NCBI GenBank assembly: GCA_021741075.1
Contig: JAIOYO010000010.1
Coordinates: 1-64,000 of the forward strand
Reading direction: 5' to 3'
DNA length: 64,000 nt
Source: Flavobacteriales bacterium
GTDB lineage: Bacteria; Bacteroidota; Bacteroidia; UBA10329
Shown: positions 26,295 to 35,775 of the stretch, one piece after another
How positions within the stretch are numbered: position 1 is the first letter of the stretch
Layout: every line of letters begins with the position of its first letter
Notes under the pieces: model-generated
Seen by the model: the letters and a program-made list of their open reading frames with translations, nothing else
Database searches by the model: none
What the model was told of the DNA's origin: nothing
Translations under genes and position numbers: made by a program

Positions 26295-28082
26295 TTGAGA
26301 CTGAGAACAGCAATTTCTCTAGTTTTTTTTGGGCTGATTTGCTTCGCTGGTCTTACCCGTTGGCAAACGCTTTCTGAAGACCCAATTATTCAAACAGACG
26401 GGCAGGGCTATCATGCCTATTTACCGGCAGTTTTTATCTATCACGACCTTCAATTTAACTTTGTTGATTCGTTAAACCAAAACTATTATCCCGAAGATAA
26501 ACGCGCCCGTTTTATTGTTCGTTCCGATTCTGGTAACGTCAACAAATATTTTGTAGGAACAGCCATTATTCAAGCTCCATTTTTTGTTGTAGGCTGTGTC
26601 GTTAGTTGGTTTTTAGGATTACCTGTTGATGGCTATTCGTGGCCGTTTCAGTTAATGTCGGGGATTGCTGCCATTGCTTGCCTCAGTTTGGGTCTTTCGT
26701 TTTTAGGTCGGCTGCTTTCAAGGATGGGTTTTGGGCCATTTGCAACGTTGGCCGCATTGCTTTTCATATCCTTTGGCAGCAACCTATTGCACTATACACT
26801 TTATGCGCCAGCCATGTCGCATGTCTATTCGTTTTTCACCATTTCGGCCTTTTTGTATTTCACTCACAAGGCGTTTTCTGAACAGCATGGGAGGTCGCTT
26901 TTGTTTGCATCAATTGCTGTTGGGCTCACGGTTCTTATCCGACCAATAAATGGTCTTATTGTGTTTGGAATTCCAGTGCTTACATCTGGCCTATTCGGCA
27001 CACTCAACGGGATTGAGGCGTTTCTATCGGAGAAGAAATCACTTCTTATGGCTATTGCTATCGGACTCTTGGTGGTGATGATTCAGCCGTTCATTTACTT
27101 CCTTCAAACGGGCTCACCCATTGTGTGGTCTTATCAGGAGGAAGGCTTCAATTTTTCTTCTCCGGAGTTGATAAACGTGCTTTTTAGCTACAGAAAAGGA
27201 CTATTCGTTTATTGTCCGATTCTTTTTCTCGCCATGCTCGGAATGGTTACTGGAGCCATAAAGGAAACAGCCCGATACGCTTGGTTGATGTTTTTCCTTT
27301 TCGTGGTTTCCTGGGTTATTGCTTCGTGGTGGATGTGGTATTATGGCGGATCATACGGTCACCGCGCCTTTATCGAATACTATCCATTTTTCGCCATTGG
27401 TTTGGCCCGCCTACTTCATCGTGGTTGGTGGTTATTCAGGCCATGGTTTTTTGCTGTAATTGGTTTTTTGCTGGTTGGACTTCAATTGTTTCAGACCTAT
27501 CAGCATAATGTCGACATCATTCCTTTTGACAATATGAATAAGTCCAAGTATTGGAACTTGTTTCTGCGAACAGGTGACGATTTAAGGTGGTATTATCCTG
27601 GATATCCGGGAGAAGAAATGTACCAGGGAAAAGATAGCGTGGTTATCAAGCATGACATGGAATCCGAACTTGGTTGGGGCAACGAAGATCAGCGCACAAC
27701 CGATGTTTACTATGCCGGAAACTATGGCTGCGCAATGGGACCTGAGCAGCAGTACGGAATCACTTTACGTAAGCCAGTTTCCGATCTCAGTCTTTCTCCT
27801 GATGTGGTTAGAGTAGGGGCGTGGGTTAAGTCCAATTCAAGGTCTACTGGTGTAACGTTTATCTGTTCTGTTGAAGATAGTACTGGAGCGTCTTATTTCT
27901 GGAAAAGCCGTGTGTTGCGACCACAGTTTAGCTGGACTGGCCAATGGGCTTGGGCGGAATCAGTTTTTAAGTGTGGCTTTCCGAGAGATTCCACCGATAA
28001 ATTCACCGTTTATCCTATGAAATCTGACAATGCCACTGTTTATTTTGATGATTTAGAAGTGAGTTTCATTAACACACAATGA
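26295..28082 (+). CDS. GT-C-like membrane protein with C-terminal extracytoplasmic domain (paralogue 1)
   Basis: This 595-residue protein starts with TTG (26295), 12 nt after the GT2 gene; no in-frame ATG precedes the first membrane helix. About ten hydrophobic segments fill residues 5-400. The first periplasmic loop carries QTDGQGYHAYLPAV, with an Asp at the usual GT-C catalytic place, and GNVNKYFVGTAI. Later motifs are PAMSHVYSF, VLIRPINGL and WWMWYYGGSYGHRAFIEY. The last 170 residues (from about 425) are soluble and beta-rich with a WGN motif, like a carbohydrate-binding beta-sandwich. The next gene is a close paralogue, pointing to a tandem duplication. Confidence 0.75.
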   Translation: MRLRTAISLVFFGLICFAGLTRWQTLSEDPIIQTDGQGYHAYLPAVFIYHDLQFNFVDSLNQNYYPEDKRARFIVRSDSGNVNKYFVGTAIIQAPFFVVGCVVSWFLGLPVDGYSWPFQLMSGIAAIACLSLGLSFLGRLLSRMGFGPFATLAALLFISFGSNLLHYTLYAPAMSHVYSFFTISAFLYFTHKAFSEQHGRSLLFASIAVGLTVLIRPINGLIVFGIPVLTSGLFGTLNGIEAFLSEKKSLLMAIAIGLLVVMIQPFIYFLQTGSPIVWSYQEEGFNFSSPELINVLFSYRKGLFVYCPILFLAMLGMVTGAIKETARYAWLMFFLFVVSWVIASWWMWYYGGSYGHRAFIEYYPFFAIGLARLLHRGWWLFRPWFFAVIGFLLVGLQLFQTYQHNVDIIPFDNMNKSKYWNLFLRTGDDLRWYYPGYPGEEMYQGKDSVVIKHDMESELGWGNEDQRTTDVYYAGNYGCAMGPEQQYGITLRKPVSDLSLSPDVVRVGAWVKSNSRSTGVTFICSVEDSTGASYFWKSRVLRPQFSWTGQWAWAESVFKCGFPRDSTDKFTVYPMKSDNATVYFDDLEVSFINTQ

Positions 28083-29887
28083 GGATTGGAATCATCATAA
28101 TTGCATTAGTTGGCGCAGCACTCATGGGGCTGAGCGGCATCTTCGATAATGAAGCCATGTACGGCCTCATTCATGCCGATGCACAAGGCTATTACGGTTA
28201 CCTCGTGGCTATTTTCATCGAGCACAGCTTCAATTGGGAGCAGGTGATTCATTCGTATGCCGATGTGTATTTTGATGGTGGAGGTGCCGACTTTACCGTT
28301 CATTCCGAAATAGGAAGCGTGAATAAATACTATGTAGGAACGGCAGTTCTTATGCTTCCGTTCTTTCTGCTTTCGTGTGTAGCAGCGGTTTTATTTGGTT
28401 TTCCGGTTGATGGGTATTCGGAGCCTTTTCATATCGGAATCATGGTTGGAGCCCTATTTTATATCGGGGTGGGCATGTATTTCCTTTCGAAGTACCTCGA
28501 AAACCGTGGAACGGACCGCACTATTTCCTTGTTCGTGGTGGTGTTTCTCCTGTTCGCCACAGGGCTTTTTCATTATTCTATTTCGGAGCCGGCCATGTCG
28601 CACGCTTACAGCTTTTCGCTGTTTTGCGTTTTTCTCTTTTCGGTTGATGCGTGGTTCAAAACAGAAAGTAGAACCTCGTTTATCACAGCTTCCATTGTTT
28701 TTGGTCTGATTGTATTGGTTCGTCCGGCCAATGGGTTGGTCATTTTTAGCGTACCATTTATTGCTGGAGGAATTGTTCCATTAAAAGATAAGTTGCTCTC
28801 GATGGATGGCATTGGCAAGAAGCTGCTTTTGGGAGTGGTGGTGGTCTTTACGGTACTTTCCATTCAATCGCTCATGTATTTGGCTCAAGTAGGCAAACCA
28901 CTCATTTGGTCGTACGAAGGAGAGGGCTTTAACTTTTTAGCACCAGAGGTACTAAATGTGCTTTTTAGCTTCAAGAAAGGGCTTTTCGTTTACACACCAA
29001 TCGCGTTTTTAGGAACTGTAGGATTGATTTGGATGCTGCTCAAAAGGAAAACGGAAACGATCTGGCTTTGGCTCTTTCTTGCCCTATCCATTTATGTTAT
29101 TTCCTGTTGGTGGAACTGGTATTATGGCGGCAGCTTAGGAATGCGAGCCCTTATAGAATATCTGCCATTCTTTGCTTTGGGACTTGCTTTCCTACTTCAA
29201 AATTCGGGACAGGCAATGAAAGCCGTTGTTGTTACACTCTGTCTGTTTTTCGTGTCCATCAATCTAGTGCAGAGCTATCAATATCAGAAGTTCATTCTTC
29301 ATTGGGATGGAATGAATCAAGAACGGTTTTGGACTGTTTTCATGAAAACCGATAGAAAGTATGATGGTATCTTTTATCGACAGGAAACAGTACTCCAACT
29401 TCCTTCCGAGGAAGAAATTCAAAGTCGTGCCGTGTTTGAAAGCGATTTGGAAGAAGGAACCACGTGGGGCAATCAGGGAATTAATACAGAAAAGGCAAAT
29501 TCAGGTCGTAGAAGTACGCTCATCAATGCACAGAGTAATTACGGATCAACGTTAGGTGTTCTGGTTTCTGAGATGGGAGCTATAGGAGAAAGAAAGCTCA
29601 TTATCACGTCCATGGTATGGTCAAGTATTGCGTATCCAGATCTTACAATTGCGTATTCGTACAGAAATGACTCATCCGATTATGGGCATGAGTATGTTCC
29701 GCTCGGACATCTGATAACGGAAGAAGGACAATGGCTGAAAGTGGAGACCATTGTGCCTATTAAACCAGCCGCGGATACTAGCGACAATTGGATTGTTTAT
29801 CCATTTACCACAGGTAAAGCAGACATCTATTTAGACGATATCCGCTACGAAGTAATTACGCTTAATCCAGCTTCAGAACAGCCATAA
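28079..29887 (+). CDS. GT-C-like membrane protein with C-terminal extracytoplasmic domain (paralogue 2)
   Basis: This 602-residue protein begins at an ATGA overlap with its paralogue. Shared landmarks occur in the same order: [14 protein letters not shown] in the first loop, [55 protein letters not shown] and [20 protein letters not shown]. The soluble C-terminal region again has a WGN motif, near residue 460. It closes the plus-strand envelope run. Its last 26 nt overlap the end of the convergent lepA gene, leaving no room for a terminator between them. Confidence 0.75.
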   Translation: MRIGIIIIALVGAALMGLSGIFDNEAMYGLIHADAQGYYGYLVAIFIEHSFNWEQVIHSYADVYFDGGGADFTVHSEIGSVNKYYVGTAVLMLPFFLLSCVAAVLFGFPVDGYSEPFHIGIMVGALFYIGVGMYFLSKYLENRGTDRTISLFVVVFLLFATGLFHYSISEPAMSHAYSFSLFCVFLFSVDAWFKTESRTSFITASIVFGLIVLVRPANGLVIFSVPFIAGGIVPLKDKLLSMDGIGKKLLLGVVVVFTVLSIQSLMYLAQVGKPLIWSYEGEGFNFLAPEVLNVLFSFKKGLFVYTPIAFLGTVGLIWMLLKRKTETIWLWLFLALSIYVISCWWNWYYGGSLGMRALIEYLPFFALGLAFLLQNSGQAMKAVVVTLCLFFVSINLVQSYQYQKFILHWDGMNQERFWTVFMKTDRKYDGIFYRQETVLQLPSEEEIQSRAVFESDLEEGTTWGNQGINTEKANSGRRSTLINAQSNYGSTLGVLVSEMGAIGERKLIITSMVWSSIAYPDLTIAYSYRNDSSDYGHEYVPLGHLITEEGQWLKVETIVPIKPAADTSDNWIVYPFTTGKADIYLDDIRYEVITLNPASEQP

Positions 29888-31649
29888 ACGCAGATTGCGG
29901 AACTTCTACGTTTCCTACCTGACGCATACGTTTCTTCCCCTTCTTCTGCTTTTCGAGGAGCTTGCGCTTACGCGAGATGTCACCACCGTAGCACTTGGCC
30001 GTAACGTCCTTACGCATGGCCTTTACCGTTTCGCGTGAGATGATCTTGGCCCCGATGGCCGCCTGAATGGCAATATCGAACTGCTGCCTTGGGATGAGTT
30101 CGCGCAACTTGGCGCAGATCTTCTTGCCCAAAGTGTGTGCATTATCTGCATGGATCAAAGCCGAAAGCGCATCCACCTGATCACCATTAAGAAGGATGTC
30201 CAATTTCACCAATCGGCTTGCCTTGTAGTCGAGCGGTTGGTAATCGAAGGATGCGTATCCGCGAGAGATCGACTTCAGTTTATCGTAAAAATCGAACACA
30301 ATCTCTCCCAAAGGAAGCTCAAACTGAAGCTCCACACGGTCGCTCGTCAGGTAGATCTGGTTTTTGAGGATGCCGCGTTTGTCAATGCACAGCGTCATGA
30401 TCACCCCAACGTATTCCGATTTGGTGATGATCTGAGCCGCGATGTAAGGCTCCTCCACTGTTTCAATATAATTCGGTTCGGGAAGGTCGGAAGGGTTGTT
30501 CACAACCAACGTCACCCCTTTTTTGGTATGGGCAATGTAAGACACGTTGGGAACGGTGGTAATCACCGTCATGTCAAACTCACGCTCCAAGCGTTCTTGA
30601 ATGATTTCCATGTGCAACATTCCCAAGAAACCACAACGGAAACCGAAACCAAGTGCCGCAGAACTTTCAGGTTCGTAGGTCAAAGAAGCATCGTTCAGTT
30701 GGAGCTTGTCCATGCTGTTGCGTAGCTCTTCGTAATCCTCCGTATCAACAGGATAGATACCTGCGAATACCATCGGTTTCACATCCTCAAATCCTTGAAT
30801 GGCCACTTGGCATGGTCGCGCCACCGAAGTAATGGTGTCTCCCACTTTCACCTCCTTGGCGGTTTTGATACCCGAAATGATGTAGCCCACATTCCCCGCG
30901 CTCAGTTCCTTCTGTGGGGAAGGTTTTAGCTTGAGAATCCCGATTTCCTCGGCTCCATATTGCTTTCCAGTAGCAACAAATTTTACCTGTTCGCCCTTCT
31001 TGAGGGTACCGTTGATGATCCTGAAATAGGCGATGATACCTCTGAAGGAGTTGAATACCGAATCGAATATCAATGCTTGCAACGGAGCTTCGGGGTCACC
31101 CACTGGAGCAGGCACACGCTCCACAATGGCCTCCAACATTTCTGGTACTCCTATGCCTGTCTTGCCGCTGGCAGCAAGAATATCACCTCTATCGCAGCCC
31201 AAAAGTTCAACGATTTGGTCTTTTACTTCTTCCGGGTTGGCACTGTCAAGATCGATCTTGTTCAGCACCGGAATGATCTCCAGATCATGCTCCAAGGCCA
31301 AATAGAGGTTGGAGATGGTCTGTGCCTGAATGCCTTGTGCCGCATCTACAATAAGAAGCGCGCCTTCGCAAGCCGCAATGGCCCGCGAAACCTCGTAAGA
31401 GAAATCCACGTGGCCGGGAGTATCAATGAGGTTGAGGATGTAATCCTCCCCGTTCAAACGATAATTCATCTGAATGGCATGACTCTTAATGGTGATGCCC
31501 CGCTCGCGCTCAAGGTCCATGTCGTCCAACACCTGTGCCTGCGCCTCGCGGTCGGTTACGGTGCCTGTTACTTGCAGAAGACGGTCGGCCAAGGTGCTTT
31601 TACCGTGGTCAATGTGGGCAATGATGCAAAAGTTGCGGATGTTTTTCAT
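29862..31649 (-). CDS. lepA: Elongation factor 4 (LepA), ribosome-associated GTPase
   Basis: LepA is a translational GTPase that acts on the ribosome in the cytoplasm. From the chosen ATG at 31649 the protein has 595 residues, the usual length; a TTG three codons earlier is less likely. The GTPase domain shows the P-loop [14 protein letters not shown], switch [17 protein letters not shown] and NKIDL. The LepA-specific C-terminal region is present ([18 protein letters not shown] and the [14 protein letters not shown] end), which separates it from EF-G and TypA. Codon use is less AT-rich than in the neighbouring GT-C genes, fitting a highly expressed gene. Confidence 0.97.
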   Translation of the reverse strand: MKNIRNFCIIAHIDHGKSTLADRLLQVTGTVTDREAQAQVLDDMDLERERGITIKSHAIQMNYRLNGEDYILNLIDTPGHVDFSYEVSRAIAACEGALLIVDAAQGIQAQTISNLYLALEHDLEIIPVLNKIDLDSANPEEVKDQIVELLGCDRGDILAASGKTGIGVPEMLEAIVERVPAPVGDPEAPLQALIFDSVFNSFRGIIAYFRIINGTLKKGEQVKFVATGKQYGAEEIGILKLKPSPQKELSAGNVGYIISGIKTAKEVKVGDTITSVARPCQVAIQGFEDVKPMVFAGIYPVDTEDYEELRNSMDKLQLNDASLTYEPESSAALGFGFRCGFLGMLHMEIIQERLEREFDMTVITTVPNVSYIAHTKKGVTLVVNNPSDLPEPNYIETVEEPYIAAQIITKSEYVGVIMTLCIDKRGILKNQIYLTSDRVELQFELPLGEIVFDFYDKLKSISRGYASFDYQPLDYKASRLVKLDILLNGDQVDALSALIHADNAHTLGKKICAKLRELIPRQQFDIAIQAAIGAKIISRETVKAMRKDVTAKCYGGDISRKRKLLEKQKKGKKRMRQVGNVEVPQSAFMAVLKLD

Positions 31650-31655
31650 GGGCTG

Positions 31656-31683
31656 CAAAAGTAGTAAGTACGTATGCGTTCAA
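31656..31683 (-). promoter_or_regulatory. lepA promoter, close to the start codon
   Basis: On the minus strand a perfect TACTTTTG box (31656-31663) ends 6 nt before the lepA ATG. A TTG (31681-31683) lies 17 nt upstream. The start site predicted from this box falls at or next to the ATG. Confidence 0.5.
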
Positions 31684-31715
31684 TACAAAAAAAGCACCTC
31701 CATCGGGAAGTGCTT
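31684..31715 (-). terminator. Rho-independent terminator downstream of tRNA-Gln
   Basis: A 10-bp stem with one G-U pair (AAGCACTTCC, loop CGAT, GGAGGTGCTT on the minus strand; 31692-31715) is followed by a T7 run. It lies 12 nt past the tRNA and just before the lepA promoter. Confidence 0.88.
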
Positions 31716-31727
31716 CTTTAATCAAGT

Positions 31728-31799
31728 TGACCCACTAGGGCTCGAACCTAGACTCTTCTGGACCAAAACCAGACGTGTTGCCAGTTACACCATGGGTCA
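31728..31799 (-). tRNA. tRNA-Gln (anticodon TTG)
   Basis: A complete 72-nt cloverleaf can be drawn on the minus strand. The acceptor stem is TGACCCA/TGGGTCA. The anticodon stem TCTGG/CCAGA holds the loop TTTTGGT, with anticodon TTG at 31764-31766. The T-arm has GGTTCGAGCC. CCA is not encoded. Confidence 0.97.
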
Positions 31800-31809
31800 A
31801 TTTGGGCGG

Positions 31810-31839
31810 CAAAAATAAGAAAGTTTAACATCGGCACAA
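31810..31839 (-). promoter_or_regulatory. tRNA-Gln promoter (TTG-N19-TATTTTTG)
   Basis: On the minus strand TTG (31837-31839), exactly 19 nt, then TATTTTTG (31810-31817) matches the Bacteroidota -33/-7 consensus. It places the start about 5-6 nt before the tRNA 5' end. Confidence 0.75.
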
Positions 31840-31914
31840 ACAACTTTTACAACTCGTTCACGGTCTCTTGTAGGTAATATTCCTAAATTCGGCATCGCTT
31901 AAAAAACAGCCTCA

Positions 31915-34900
31915 ATGAGCAAGTATAAATTGATAAACAACGTAACGGGATGGTTGGTATTCTTCATCTCATCGTTCGTCTATGTGTCAACCATTGAACC
32001 TACAGCAAGCTGGTGGGACTGCGGAGAGTACATTTCTGCCTCTTACAAATTGATGGTTGGACATGAGCCCGGAGCTCCGATGTTCCAACTGTTGGCTCGG
32101 TTCTTCGCCATTTTTGCTGGTGACGATGTGACGCAAGTAGCCAAGTGGGTAAACATTATGTCGGCCCTAGCAAGTGCATTCACCATCCTTTTTCTATTCT
32201 GGTCTATTACCCATTTTGCCAAGAAGTTGGTGATAGGAAAAGACGGAGAAGACAGTGATTTCGGAAAAATTCTAGCCGTAATGGGAAGTGGCGTTGTAGG
32301 CGCATTGGCCTTCACCTTCTCCGATTCGTTCTGGTTTTCGGCTGTTGAGGGTGAGGTTTACGCACTTTCGTCTATGTTCACCGCCTTGGTTTTCTGGGTC
32401 ATCCTTAAATGGGAAAGCGTGGCAGACGAACCGCATGCAGATAGATACATTGTGCTTATCGCTTTGCTGTTCGGTATGTCCATTGGAGTTCACCTTTTGA
32501 ACTTGCTGGCGATTCCTGCCATCACGTTTGTGTACTATTTCAAGCGATTTAAGCCAACAACAACAGGATTTTTAACGGCTGGAGTGTTGTCCATCGTCAT
32601 CTTGGGATTTGTTCAGTATGGCATCATCCCCTACGTGGTAAAAGTGGCCTCGTGGTTCGAGCTTTTGTTCGTAAACACCATGAAAATGTCGTTCAATTCA
32701 GGCCTTTTCTTCTATTTGATATTACTGGCCGTAGCCATTGCTTTTGGACTGTATTACACCAAAAAGCAGAAAATGGTAACTGCAAACACGGTCATTCTGA
32801 GTTTGATGATGCTGCTGGTTGGGTATTCTGCCTACACGCTAACGGTAATTCGCTCTATGGCAAATCCTCCGATGGATGAAAGTAACCCAGACAACGTTTT
32901 TGCACTTCAATCATACCTCAATCGTGAGCAATATGGCGATCGTCCATTGTTCTACGGTCCATTCTTTAATGCAGAATACACAGGTAAAAAGGATGGTGAT
33001 AAGGTTTACTATCAAGCAAAAGACTCGTACGAAGTTTCGGGAAGAAAATCAATTGCCGAGTACGATTCTAAATTAAGCGGACTTCTTCCGCGTATGTATA
33101 GTAATCAAGCACATCACATCGAAGAGTACAAAAGCTGGACGGGCGCCAAAGGTGGAAATGTGAAACCGACATTCGGAGAGAACATGGCATTCCTCTTCAA
33201 ATATCAGATTGGGCACATGTACCTACGTTACTTCATGTGGAATTTTGCCGGTCGGCAAAATGATGTGCAAGGACATGGCGAAATCAACAAGGGAAACTGG
33301 ATATCTGGTATTTCTTTCATTGATGAAGCAAGATTGGGACCTCAGGACAACTTGCCCATCTCCATGACGACCAATAAGGCGCACAATAAGTTCTATATGT
33401 TGCCGCTCATCTTGGGCTTAATTGGTTTTGTGTTCCAATACTACCGAGATAAGGAAAGCGCGTGGTTGGTTGGTCTCATGTTTTTGATGACAGGATTGGC
33501 CATTGTGTTCTACCTGAACCAATATCCGATTCAACCACGTGAGCGAGATTACGCCTACGTTGGCTCTTTCTATGCCTTCGCCATGTGGATTGGTCTTGGC
33601 GTTGCGGCCATTTATGATGCACTAAAGGACAAAGCTCCGAAACTAGTTGCGGCTGGTGTTGCAACGGTGCTTTCTCTTTCTGTTCCTGCAGTGATGGCAA
33701 AAGAAGGTTGGGATGACCACAATCGCTCTGACAGATACGCAGCCCGGGACATTGCTGTGAACTACCTCGAAAGCTGTGCTCCGAACGCGATTCTGTTCAC
33801 AAATGGCGACAACGATACATTCCCATTGTGGTACGCACAAGAAGTGGAAGGCGTGCGTACGGATGTTCGGGTGGTGAACCTCAGCCTTTTCAATACCAAT
33901 TGGTACATCGACCAATGCAGACGAGCGGCTTATGATGCAGCTCCAATACCTTTCACGTTCAGTGAAGAGGATTTGTTGGGAGAGAAACGACTGCAAATTC
34001 CAATCTACGACCGAAAGATTACTGGAAATGTGGAGCTGAAAGAAGTGCTTGCGTTTGTTGCCAAAGACGACAAGCAATACATGCTACAAACCCGTGTTGG
34101 CGATTTCAATTACATGCCAACCGGAAACCTCAAAATCACGGTTGATTCTGCAAAAGTTATGAGCACCGGAACAGTAAGACCAGACCAAGCAGATCGTATT
34201 GTGAAAGAGATGACCTGGACCATGAAAGGCTCTTCTATTACTCGGAATCACTTGATGGTGCTTGACCTTATTGCTAACACCAATTGGGAGCGACCAATCT
34301 ATTTTGCCGTTACTGTTGGGGGCGACAATTACCTTGGGTTAGAAAAGTACTTCCAGATTGAAGGATTGGCCTATCGTCTCGTTCCGATTGAACAAGCATC
34401 GAAAGACGGCCAAACGGGAGAAGTAAATACCGTTGCGATGTATGAGAACATGGTCAACAAATTCCAATGGGGAAACATGCACTTGCCACAGGTTTATCAC
34501 GGAACGGAAACCGAGCGTATGAGCCTAAACTACCGCAGCATGTATGCACGTTTGGCCAATAGCCTCATTGCAGAAGGAAAAAAGGAAGAGGCTATAAAAA
34601 CCCTCGATCGCTGCATGGAAGCTATTCCACACGAATCTATTCCGCTCAATTTCTCAGCTGCCGGAATTGTGGAAGGCTACTATAAGGTGGAGGAATTTGA
34701 AAAAGGAAACGTGATTGCGCTACAGTTGATGGAAGTTTACGCTCAGGAAATTGAATACTATACTCGGTTGGACCGAACGCAAGTTTCGCGATTGGGCAAC
34801 GAACCAGAAATTGCAATGTCAGTCCTTCAAAAACTATTGATTCTTGCTCGAGTTCATAAGCAAGATGACGTTTTGGAAACGATTGAAGCACGATTTGACG

Positions 34901-34944
34901 AGATTGAATCAAAGTACATGCAGTCGCCACTTTCAACCAAGTAG
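31915..34944 (+). CDS. DUF2723 (TMEM260-like) membrane protein
   Basis: This 1,009-residue protein has about 11-12 membrane segments in residues 10-600, a PRERDYAYVG motif near the end of the membrane part, and a soluble C-terminal region of about 400 residues with a TPR-like end (ARLANSLIAEGKKEEAIKTLDRCM). The N-terminal SWWDCGEYI motif, with an acidic pair in the first loop, is the DUF2723 signature. The human homologue TMEM260 is an O-mannosyltransferase, so a protein O-glycosylation role is plausible, and O-glycosylation of secreted proteins is known in Bacteroidota. The substrate is not shown by sequence. It is transcribed away from tRNA-Gln. Confidence 0.87.
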   Translation: MSKYKLINNVTGWLVFFISSFVYVSTIEPTASWWDCGEYISASYKLMVGHEPGAPMFQLLARFFAIFAGDDVTQVAKWVNIMSALASAFTILFLFWSITHFAKKLVIGKDGEDSDFGKILAVMGSGVVGALAFTFSDSFWFSAVEGEVYALSSMFTALVFWVILKWESVADEPHADRYIVLIALLFGMSIGVHLLNLLAIPAITFVYYFKRFKPTTTGFLTAGVLSIVILGFVQYGIIPYVVKVASWFELLFVNTMKMSFNSGLFFYLILLAVAIAFGLYYTKKQKMVTANTVILSLMMLLVGYSAYTLTVIRSMANPPMDESNPDNVFALQSYLNREQYGDRPLFYGPFFNAEYTGKKDGDKVYYQAKDSYEVSGRKSIAEYDSKLSGLLPRMYSNQAHHIEEYKSWTGAKGGNVKPTFGENMAFLFKYQIGHMYLRYFMWNFAGRQNDVQGHGEINKGNWISGISFIDEARLGPQDNLPISMTTNKAHNKFYMLPLILGLIGFVFQYYRDKESAWLVGLMFLMTGLAIVFYLNQYPIQPRERDYAYVGSFYAFAMWIGLGVAAIYDALKDKAPKLVAAGVATVLSLSVPAVMAKEGWDDHNRSDRYAARDIAVNYLESCAPNAILFTNGDNDTFPLWYAQEVEGVRTDVRVVNLSLFNTNWYIDQCRRAAYDAAPIPFTFSEEDLLGEKRLQIPIYDRKITGNVELKEVLAFVAKDDKQYMLQTRVGDFNYMPTGNLKITVDSAKVMSTGTVRPDQADRIVKEMTWTMKGSSITRNHLMVLDLIANTNWERPIYFAVTVGGDNYLGLEKYFQIEGLAYRLVPIEQASKDGQTGEVNTVAMYENMVNKFQWGNMHLPQVYHGTETERMSLNYRSMYARLANSLIAEGKKEEAIKTLDRCMEAIPHESIPLNFSAAGIVEGYYKVEEFEKGNVIALQLMEVYAQEIEYYTRLDRTQVSRLGNEPEIAMSVLQKLLILARVHKQDDVLETIEARFDEIESKYMQSPLSTK

Positions 34945-34957
34945 GTAAAAGCATACG

Positions 34958-34990
34958 AGACCTAACAGGTTTTTAAAACCTGTTAGGTCT
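34958..34990. terminator. 16-bp perfect palindrome after the DUF2723 gene
   Basis: AGACCTAACAGGTTTT (34958-34973) and its exact complement AAAACCTGTTAGGTCT (34975-34990) are separated by one T and followed by TT. It lies 13 nt past the stop and could terminate transcription in either direction. Its form also suits a dispersed intergenic palindrome. Confidence 0.7.
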
Positions 34991-35007
34991 TTAGTAAACG
35001 GACATCC

Positions 35008-35640
35008 ATGTATCTAATTCGTCCACCAAAGGTTTATCGCTGGCTTTTTAAAAAGGCCATTTTCAGGAGAAATCCAGACGAGAAAAAGGTCTATTTGACA
35101 TTTGATGATGGGCCACATCCCGAAGTGACTCCGGTGGTGATGGAGATTCTCGAATCACACGGCATCAAAGCCACCTTTTTTGTGCTTGGCAAGAATGCGT
35201 TGGAACATCCTGAGTTAATAGAACAACTAAAGGATAAAGGACACGCCATTGGCAATCACGGCATGCATCACCTCAACGGTTGGACATCATCAACTAGCAA
35301 TTATGTTGCCGATGCAATGGCTGGAAAAGCGGTTGCGCAATCCACTTTTTTCCGGCCACCCTATGGTAAGTTGACGCTTTCGCAATACTCCACCCTGTCT
35401 CAAACGGAGACAATTGTGTTCTGGGATGTAATTTCAGGCGACTTTGACCCGAAGATTAGCCCTGAAACCGTAGTTTCTAACGTGTTAAAATATGTTAGAA
35501 ATGGAAGTATTATTACGATGCATGATAGCAAAAAGGCGATGAACAGCCTTTTTGGCTCGATGAATGAAATCATCACCTCTTTGAAGGAAGAAGGATACGA
35601 TTTTGGAGTTTTGCAAGGTTCAAACGAACCTCAATATTGA
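35008..35640 (+). CDS. Polysaccharide deacetylase (NodB domain)
   Basis: This 210-residue single-domain carbohydrate esterase family 4 protein removes acetyl groups from N-acetylated sugars such as peptidoglycan or other envelope glycan. The visible motifs are TFDDGPHP (D33 base, D34 metal), GNHGMHH (metal-binding H84 and H88), FRPPYGKL and a C-terminal ITMHDS, where the His is the usual catalytic acid position. There is no signal peptide or membrane segment, and the N-terminus (MYLIRPPKVYRWLFKKAIFRRN) is basic and may associate with the membrane. The start follows the palindrome by 17 nt. Confidence 0.9.
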   Translation: MYLIRPPKVYRWLFKKAIFRRNPDEKKVYLTFDDGPHPEVTPVVMEILESHGIKATFFVLGKNALEHPELIEQLKDKGHAIGNHGMHHLNGWTSSTSNYVADAMAGKAVAQSTFFRPPYGKLTLSQYSTLSQTETIVFWDVISGDFDPKISPETVVSNVLKYVRNGSIITMHDSKKAMNSLFGSMNEIITSLKEEGYDFGVLQGSNEPQY

Positions 35641-35664
35641 TTAGTTTAGCGGCAAGTTAAGGAC

Positions 35665-35775
35665 GTGGATAGCTGGCATAAGCATAAGAGAAGAGAAAAA
35701 ATCAGGAACAGCATCATGATTGCATTGGCAATCATTTTGGTGATTCTGAACGTTATCGTCTATTTTACTCGCTGA
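35665..35775 (+). CDS. 36-residue single-membrane-span microprotein
   Basis: A GTG-started frame encodes a basic N-terminus (DSWHKHKRREKIRNS) followed by one hydrophobic span (MIALAIILVILNVIVYF) and the end TR. It begins 24 nt after the deacetylase gene, and its TGA at 35773-35775 directly abuts the stop codon of the convergent enoyl-CoA hydratase gene. The positive-inside layout is that of a small inner-membrane protein, possibly a partner of the deacetylase. I do not recognise a family, and a chance frame cannot be excluded. Confidence 0.55.
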   Translation: MDSWHKHKRREKIRNSIMIALAIILVILNVIVYFTR

